NCBI GenBank assembly: GCA_018806985.1 | Contig: JADANN010000468.1 | Location: 3,297,072-3,361,071, forward strand | Length of the DNA stretch: 64,000 bases | Reading direction: 5' to 3' | Source of the DNA: Angiostrongylus vasorum | Lineage: Eukaryota; Nematoda; Chromadorea; Rhabditida; Metastrongylidae | Shown here: positions 57,655 through 64,000 of the stretch, one piece after another | Layout of the letters: the number at the start of each line of letters is the position of its first letter | How positions within the stretch are numbered: the stretch's first letter is position 1 | The notes under the pieces: generated by a model | Database searches by the model: none | Told to the model about the DNA's origin: nothing | Seen by the model: only the letters and a program-made list of their open reading frames with translations | Made by a program: the position numbers and the translations under genes

Positions 57655-57975
57655 ATAAGACCGTGGTTCAACCGTTCTCCAGACTAACCAAATCTCCTAG
57701 CCCTTCGCAATCGGTGATTTTTTTCCCAGGCTTGTGTGGGAGCTCTCTCCTATCCAGAAGACCAAGAAACACTCTAGCACGGCCATCCCGGTATTCGAAG
57801 AATCGACTTGATCGGCGTCCAACCACATTCAAAAAGAAAACCAAAGATCTTCAAACAACGGTCGAACTCGTACGTAAAATCGAAAGACCTGTGAATCTGA
57901 AAAAAACCGATCGAATAAAAAAGAGTTCTGGGATCCTCCAGTGCATTCAATGTTGTTATTGGGAAAAAAAATAAA
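57655..57975 (+). mobile_element. tRNA-derived SINE, family B (head eroded)
   Basis: GTGGTTCAACCG box B remnant, core TTCCCAGGCTTGTGTGGGAG, tail GAATCGACTTGATCGGCGTC, 3' end GGGAAAAAAAATAAAAATGA. Confidence 0.6.
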
Positions 57976-58956
57976 AATGAATACTTGTAAATTACCAATC
58001 TGTGTTGTTGAACAGTAATATATTCAGATTTTGCTTACTCTGTGTAACGTTGATGAGCCTCGTCATACACTACGCGAGCTCAACCTGCTGTGCTACCGCA
58101 TGGACTGGACGCTGGTTTTGTGCTACTCGGTAAATCCTAACAATAATGCGTCTGTTCTGTTAAGTTCTAATCAGATATTATGATGTGACGCATGGGCCGT
58201 TATTCTAGTAAACTACATGTTTAGGTAGAGGAAGCAGCCGAATATATCGAAAACTTTAAACTTTCGGACAATAGGGATCCTGCATTCAAGTACGAAAACT
58301 TCACATTATGACTTCAGTTTACGAAGTAATATATTGACGAACATAGTTTTAAACGAGCATACCTCACCTCATTGTGAGTCTTATTGGAGTGAAATCCAGT
58401 ACAGTCTGTATATGCTGCTTTACCAGATACAAATTTCCTCCTCCTACAAAGATGAGATTATGATTCGTCGAAGTTTACAAAACAACCTTTCTTTTTCGTC
58501 AAGGCTCGCACTTCCAACATTGAAGAGATTGAACATTCGGGACAGATTTCACGGAAGATACGGCTATTGTCGAGGTTAAGGGCTGCTTGCGTTGAAGTTT
58601 TATGAATATAGATTTTGTCTGTACCACTTCTTTGAATTAGGATTTCAACATATAGTGCCCGTATTGGGCTTTGTGCAATACATATGTGAGAAGGACGTAG
58701 AGGACAAAGTGGACGAGGTGCATTGCACTCAATGAATTTCATTCTTTAGTATCGTTATACAATATTTCTTTACTTTACTTTTTTGTCTGGCTTGTAAAAC
58801 AAATGTCAGGAATAGTTCATGGAAGGCTGTTCCTTACACGTAATTTACAAAAACCCTTTTTGTGACAAGTTAATTTTAGATTTTGCGATTAGAAACTACC
58901 GCTGTTGGTTAGAGTATGCACCGAAAAAACTGTGCCACCGAAAAGAAAGCGGAAAT
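57976..58956. other. Unassigned intergenic DNA
   Basis: No recognised feature. Confidence 0.4.
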
Positions 58957-58968
58957 ATCTTTCCTTTC

Positions 58969-59386
58969 AACGGTGCTGAGATATTTGCAAAACTCCGGAC
59001 CGCAGGTGTCTGCGTCTTAAATTTTTAAAAAAAATAAAAAACCATTAGAAAGAGTAGGCGGTAAATAAAACGGTTAAGATTGTGATTATAACCAAAGCCT
59101 CAGCTTAACTGGGTTCAACGCCGATTTGGGCTCCCAGATCAATCCCGTTGACAGGTGACTGCTGATGGCAGAGATCGATAGAACTAGCTGAGAAACAGGC
59201 GAAACGAACGACCCGCATGGTGTGGTGGTGAGCGCATTACTCCCCGGAAAGGACAATAGCGCGTTCGTTCTCCACCGCAGACACCTGCGGTGCGGAGTTT
59301 TGCAAATATCTCAGTATCATTGAAGTTATATTTCGTAATATACCCTGACATTAAAAAGAGTAGGCAGTAAATAATAAGTCAAAATT
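58969..59386. mobile_element. Element D inverted dimer (D2)
   Basis: A short minus arm (58969-59012, CTGAGATATTTGCAAAACTC) faces a full plus arm (about 59075-59386). The plus arm has GGTGTGGTGGTGAGCGC, CCGGAAAGGACAATAGCGCG and a 3' end AGTAGGCAGTAAATAATAAG. Flanks ATCTTTCCTTTC (58957-58968) and ATCTTTTCTTTT (59387-59398) look like an aged target-site duplication, 10 of 12 matching. Confidence 0.8.
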
Positions 59387-59607
59387 ATCTTTTCTTTTCT
59401 TGAACTATGAAGTTCGCTTGTCATTTCACTATGAGATGACAGATTTTCAAGACCTTCAAATTAGCTCGTTGTTTACATAATATGCGTTAAACATGGTGCT
59501 TTGACACATTTTGACTTTAGAATAGTTGTTAAGTCTTACTACCATAGTCTTTTACTTGCGTTTTAAATTTTGTGCTCATTAACGCCTATCTTACAGTCTA
59601 CAACTCA

Positions 59608-59672
59608 TACTTGCTTAGATGCTTGGATGGCCCATCTTTACTGGTGATGCGGGCCCTTGCATAATTTCCATT
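59608..59672 (+). repeat. Repeat family C fragment (5' end)
   Basis: TGCTTGGATGGCCCATCTTT, GATGCGGGCCCTTGCATAAT, as at the start of the other C copies. Confidence 0.6.
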
Positions 59673-60537
59673 CTTTTCTTTCTCGCGCACTCGTCCATGT
59701 TGGTGGTCTGCTTCGAAAATGGTGACATCGGCGAGCCTTATTCCGATTTCCCAAAAGCGTTTTCATATGCGAATGCAGATGGTTGGCGTTTGTACGGACA
59801 CGACCTCCCATCATATGTGGTCTTCAAGAAGACGCGTGCATTCTCTTCAAGTCCACTCCACTGTTCTTTTCGTTCATCTCTCATGTATTTCTCGTTATGT
59901 GACCGACCCATCTGTGTTTTGCTATCAACGTATATTCTCCTGGATCCCAAGGATGGAATGGATTTCGAAGATCCAATCTGCACATTTCAGCTAGACGTCG
60001 TGAATACCGATTAAATTACAGATTACATTGTTCAAGCGCTCTCCAGGCGGTGCGCAGATATCATGATGTGGTTGAATTGTCAGCCCACGTCTTTGTTGAA
60101 TAATAGAGCCATGCGAAGACTGTTGAATCAAGAAGGTGAGCGCGGAATTTTGGGTCCGTTAGTTGATCGATGGCTTTTCGAGAGGCCCGAGTGCGACACA
60201 TGCCGCTCTCCTTCTGTGTAATTCTTTCTTAACGTTGTTCTCTGTGTTAATTGAACATCTAAGATACCTGTACGAGGTGATCTCACGAGGTTGTCTCTGT
60301 AATAAGAGAACCATCCCGTTTGATCTGATCGCTTTCACACCATGAATTCTCCATGAGTTCGCCCAATGTATGCGTAGTTCAATATTTTTCTTCCACTTCG
60401 TTGAGTTCATTGAGCATCTTCTCTACATCACTGGTACTTCTGGAAAAGATGACAATGCTATCCGCGAAGCGAAAGTTTGATAGAAACTTTCCATCAATAC
60501 GTGTGCTTTCTCACCTCAATCGACGGACTTCATATCT

Positions 60538-60907
60538 CTTTAATGATGCTGAGATATTTGCAAAACTCGGACCGCAAGTGTCTGCGGTGGGGAAAGAACG
60601 CGCTATTGTCCTTTCCGAGGGAGTAGCCCGCTCACCACCACACCATGCGGGTCCTTCGTTTCGCCTGTCTTTCAGCTAGTTCTATTGATCTTTTGCCATC
60701 AGCAATCACCTGTCAGCGGGATTGGTCTGGGGGGGGACCAAATCGGCAACGAACCCAGTTAAGCTGAGGCTGCAGTTATAATCACAATTTTTCGCGTTCG
60801 TTCCCCACCAGAGTTTTGCAAATATCTCAGCAAATATTAAAGTTATATTTCGCAATACATGCCTTGCCGCTAAAAAGAGTAGGCAGTAAATAATAAGTCA
60901 AAATTGG
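60538..60907. mobile_element. Element D inverted dimer (D3), nested in RTE-3 with 13-bp target-site duplication
   Basis: GGACTTCATATCT at 60525-60537 is repeated at 60908-60920. Removing the insert and one copy restores RTE-3 continuity. The insert is a minus arm (CTGAGATATTTGCAAAACTC, then GCTAGTTCTATTGATC, TTAAGCTGAGGCTGCAG) joined to a shorter plus arm (TTCGTTCCCCACC, then GAGTTTTGCAAATATCTCAG, ending GTAGGCAGTAAATAATAAGT). Confidence 0.88.
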
Positions 60908-61258
60908 GACTTCATATCTACCACTGCAGTGCGGCACTGAACAGTTTTGATGATTGTGTCGTCTTGTCGAACCTCGAATCTCTTTTACTATGGCTATGGT
61001 AAGATGTCGAGGGCAAAGCTGTATTTTCATAGTGCAATTCTGATAACAGTCAGACAGAGTTCTTGCATAGACGAGTCTACTCCTTGATCGACGAGCGCTG
61101 ATAGAATTGCACTCGTTTCGACACTGTCAAACCCTTCTTCATAGTTGACAAAATTTAGGACTAGGAACAGTTAGGATTCTCCGACATTCTCCGATTCGAT
61201 CATAATCCTAGTTTTCTGTGACTCTTGACACGGTTTTGATGTGGTTCATACAGAAAAA

Positions 61259-61690
61259 TCACTGCCGTAATTCTGCTTGTTCAACTGGTTGTGCCTCATC
61301 CAATGTCCTTGATATGCGCGACAAGACAATTTTCGTGAACAGCTTGCAGAGCGCACTCAACATTAATATCGGACGATATTTATGAAGACCCGTTCGGTTC
61401 ACCTTTTTTTGGGCAGATTGACAGTGGGCAACGTCCTCCACTGATCTGCGATTTTTTTCCTTTTTAAGGTAGTACGTCATATGGTTTGCGAGAAGTACAT
61501 GCAAACTGTGGTTTCCAGCTCTAATAGAGTCGGCGGTAATATTATCAATTCCTAGAATTGTACCTCCTTTAATGCTTTCTGTCGCAGCTCGAGCCTCAGA
61601 GATAAGAATTCCAGGTGCTTTTTTCTCCAGCAAGGATTTCAGTGTTCGCGACATGGTTTGTGGAGCAGAAAAAGGCTGATGCAGAACCAT
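61259..61690 (-). pseudogene. RTE-3 reverse transcriptase N-terminal part
   Basis: 143 open codons with two frame slips inside relative to the family: the QW-containing stretch is lost and reads RRSVEDVAHCQSAQKKVN, then KYRPILMLSALCKLF resumes. It ends RTLDEAQPVEQAELRQ. Confidence 0.85.
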
Positions 61691-62264
61691 TATTTCTATT
61701 TATCTATTATTCTTATGGACTACTTCTTCTAACTGGTTGTAAAGCGCGTCCAGTTCGCTCTCATCAGCCGTAAAAGTTGGCGAGCAGCAGTTGACGATAC
61801 TGACTTTCTGACGCGCAAGTTGGAGACGAAGAATGGCCAAGCGCGGTGATAGGATTTCGTATGGGCTGAATAGGCGTGAAAAAGATGGGTGTACGATAAG
61901 GGCAAACCTACGACATTTCGTAACGGAAATTTCCGTCGACGAATGACAAGAGTTTCGTCATCTATTTGTCGATCTTCAAAGTGTGTCGATCTTCCTGCTT
62001 TTCATCTTTTGTATGGCGACCACATGGAATTTGATGCGACCAGCAGCCTCGCCTCAAGAAGAGTGTGAAAGTCGGCGTCTGAGGAGATTGTTCTGGCGTT
62101 ACAGGTGCACGGCAAGAAGCAGTCTCTATGGCGTATCGCAGGTGTGGTCGTTTTGTCAGCTTCCAATGATGTCCTGTGCAACCCTAGATTTGATCGTACC
62201 TCACCGGTTGTCTCAACTCCCGACGTCGTAGACGGGAGCGCCCAGTGTGGGAGATATCTACTGG

Positions 62265-62565
62265 TTCAGCTTATGTGGTTCCATGTAATCCTGAAGCCAC
62301 CCTAGCTAAAGCCTTCCCTCATGTCGCCACCACAGGCAGTCGTAGCCCTCTTTGATCAAAGGGAGCTTTGCCGTCATGCGACTAGTTTGGTACCAGGACG
62401 GTGGTGGATCCTTGTATTGCTTTAGTTCTAGCTGTATTTCCGGATGAAAACGTCGGATTCCTTCTCAACTTGGAAGACCTTGGTAGGTGGATGAATCCTC
62501 GTTGTACACCACAGTCCGACACTCATGAACACCTACCCACGATGATGCTATAAACCTAAGGGACG
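62265..62565 (+). repeat. Repeat family C copy
   Basis: GGTACCAGGACGGTGGTGGA, GATGAAAACGTCGGATTCCT, CACAGTCCGACACTCATGAA. The 5' part is missing. Confidence 0.7.
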
Positions 62566-62711
62566 TTGCAACCTGAATTGCATGCATTTTTACCTACACA
62601 TGTATGAAATTTTTATCATATCTCGAAGTAACGCTATTTGTACACACGGTCACATTTTTACATCGGAAATTCGAAAAAAGCGGCCTCCTGTTGATCGTAG
62701 AATTAGTCCAC

Positions 62712-63230
62712 AATGATGCTGCGATATTTGCGAAACTCCGGACCGCATGTGTCTGCGGTGGGGGAACGAACGCGCTATTACCCTTTCCGGGAGCTAACGC
62801 GTTCACCACACCATGTGGGTCTTTCGTTTCGTCTTTCTCTCAGCTAGTTTTATATCTAGCAGTGCCGTCAGCAATCACCCATCAGCGGGATTGATGTGGG
62901 GAGCGCAAATCGGCATAGAAACCAGTTAAGCTGAGGCTGTGGTCGAAATCACGATGTAAACTTTTTATTTACTACCTATCAGATTTTTTTCAGGACTGTT
63001 CCCCAGATCAATCCCTTCAACAGGCGAATGCTGATGGCAGAACTAGATAGAAAACTAGCTGAGAGAAAAGCGAAACGAAGGACCCGCATGGTGTGGTGGT
63101 GAACGCATCAGCCCCTGGAAAGGGTAATAGCGGGTTCAATCCCCACCGCAGACACCTGCGGTGCGGAATTTTGCAAATATCTCAGCATCATTGTGGTTGA
63201 ATTTCAAATAATATCCGGCCATGAAAAAAA
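62712..63230. mobile_element. Element D inverted dimer (D4)
   Basis: Minus arm 62712 to about 62960, plus arm about 62997-63230, 5' ends facing. The plus arm has a tRNA-like head (GGTGTGGTGGTGAACGC; GCGGGTTCAATCCCCACC). No clear target-site duplication. Confidence 0.8.
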
Positions 63231-63379
63231 TTCTGATTGGCAGGAAATAAAAAAAATTAATAGCATCCGTAGTTCCGGTTTTCTAAGGAGTGGAACTACC
63301 AGTATGCTGTTCACATAGCATAATAAATGAAACTCACTCAGATTAAAGAATTACTCTGAGTTGCAGTACTCAATGACTT

Positions 63380-63615
63380 GCGGTCGGGATGCACTCCATC
63401 CTTTGGATTTGTTTTTTGACTTTTGGAATCTATCCAAAATTCCTTGTGTGTTCTTGGTTCCTAACTATGACTGTGGTTTGAAAATTACAACCATTATGCT
63501 TATGTGTTGCGTACCTAGTAGAGGGCTGGCAGTTGCGCGAAATTTTGCTCTCGCTTATCGTAGTGATTCGCGAAGTGGTCGCCTTCTATGTTCAGTATTT
63601 GTTGGCTGTCCCATG
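63380..63615 (-). pseudogene. PLE GIY-YIG fragment
   Basis: Follows the PLE-3 sequence in order, with many changes: TTTTGGAATCTATCCAAAAT against TTTTGGAATCGATCCAAAAA, and GCGTACCTAGTAG against GCGCGCCTAGTGA. The minus strand still reads FW-like then IPKVKKQIQ in place of FWIDSKNSKN. Confidence 0.5.
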
Positions 63616-63627
63616 ATAACTTCAACG

Positions 63628-64000
63628 AAGCTGAAATATTTGCAAAACTCTGGACCGCAGGTGCCTATGGTGGGGGAACGAACGCGCTATTGTCCTTTCC
63701 GGGGAGTAACGCGTTCACAACCACACCATGTGGGCCTTCGTTTCGCCTATCCCTCAGCTAGTTTTATCGATCGTTTTGCCATCAACAATCACTTCTCAAC
63801 GGGTTTGATCTGGGAGCCCAAATCCCGATGGTGTGGTTGTGAACGCGTTACTCCCCGGAAAGGACAATAGCGCGTTCGTTCCCCACCATAGGCACCTGCG
63901 GTCCAGAGTTTTGCAAATATCTCAGTTTCGTTGAAGTTATATTTCGCCATATACCCTGCCATCAAAAAGAGTAGGCAGTAAGTAAAAAGGTTAAAATTGT
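63628..64000. mobile_element. Element D inverted dimer (D5), cut by window end
   Basis: Minus arm 63628 to about 63822 and plus arm about 63823-64000. The arms share TTTGCAAA, CTATTGTCCTTTCCGGGGAG and ACGCGTT blocks almost exactly. The outer 3' end runs off the window. Confidence 0.8.

Larger units (their letters stand above)
59690..62200 (-). mobile_element. RTE-type non-LTR retrotransposon RTE-3, inactive, with nested D element
   Basis: Minus strand. Endonuclease piece at 61.7-61.9 kb ([20 protein letters not shown]). RT start at 61259-61690 (GIDNITADSIRAGNHSLHVL, KYRPILMLSALCKLFTKIVL). Motif C FADS for FADD at 60457-60468. C-terminal pieces at 60.2 and 59.8 kb (KEQWSGLEENARVFLKTT). It is a different subfamily from RTE-1/2. 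Element D (60538-60907) interrupts it between the palm and motif C. Confidence 0.82.

Noticed and set aside
63361..63870. 169-codon plus frame
   Set aside because: Runs antisense over a PLE fragment and then through the D5 minus arm.
1..64000. CRISPR arrays, phage or bacterial operons
   Set aside because: No regularly spaced repeats; the genes are spliced eukaryotic genes.

Overview
This is nuclear DNA of a nematode, most likely a strongylid (hookworm-like) clade V worm. It has two spliced genes with short consensus splice sites. The rest is AT-rich and packed with decayed retroelements: RTE-type LINEs, Penelope-like elements (PLEs), tRNA-derived SINEs and (TA)n tracts. The species call is inference from gene content and repeat style. 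I see no bacterial operons, CRISPR arrays or rRNA genes.

Layout. (1) 1-26029, + strand: the 3' half of a RAE1/Gle2 mRNA-export WD40 gene in five exons (1451-1588, 1891-1963, 9251-9357, 18605-18799, 25946-26029). Three introns of 7-9 kb hold the transposons: two foldback PLEs, two RTE LINEs, a truncated inverted RTE and several SINEs. (2) 26030-28666: a short tail-to-tail spacer with three repeats. (3) 28667-30171, - strand: a complete three-exon neuronal calcium sensor of 190 residues with a myristoylation start and three usable EF hands. GC-rich DNA lies upstream. (4) 31-53 kb: mostly unique AT-rich DNA with scattered SINEs, microsatellites, a 98-nt near-perfect hairpin and three weak exon candidates. 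(5) 54.7-64 kb: dense mobile DNA, including the best-preserved PLE inverted dimer (54682-56276), an RTE LINE and several palindromic SINE-like elements called D here.

The two host genes act separately: RAE1 at the nuclear pore in mRNA export, the calcium sensor at membranes in signalling. From memory, their C. elegans counterparts (npp-17/rae-1 and ncs-2) carry neighbouring cosmid gene names, so this may be conserved microsynteny.

The most interesting structure is shared by unrelated retroelements: PLEs, the D elements and one RTE pair all occur as head-to-head inverted dimers with 3' ends outward. Two D dimers and one PLE dimer are bounded by 12-13 bp direct repeats, which suggests each dimer was inserted as one unit. 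The PLE 3' regions also carry minimal hammerhead-ribozyme cores.
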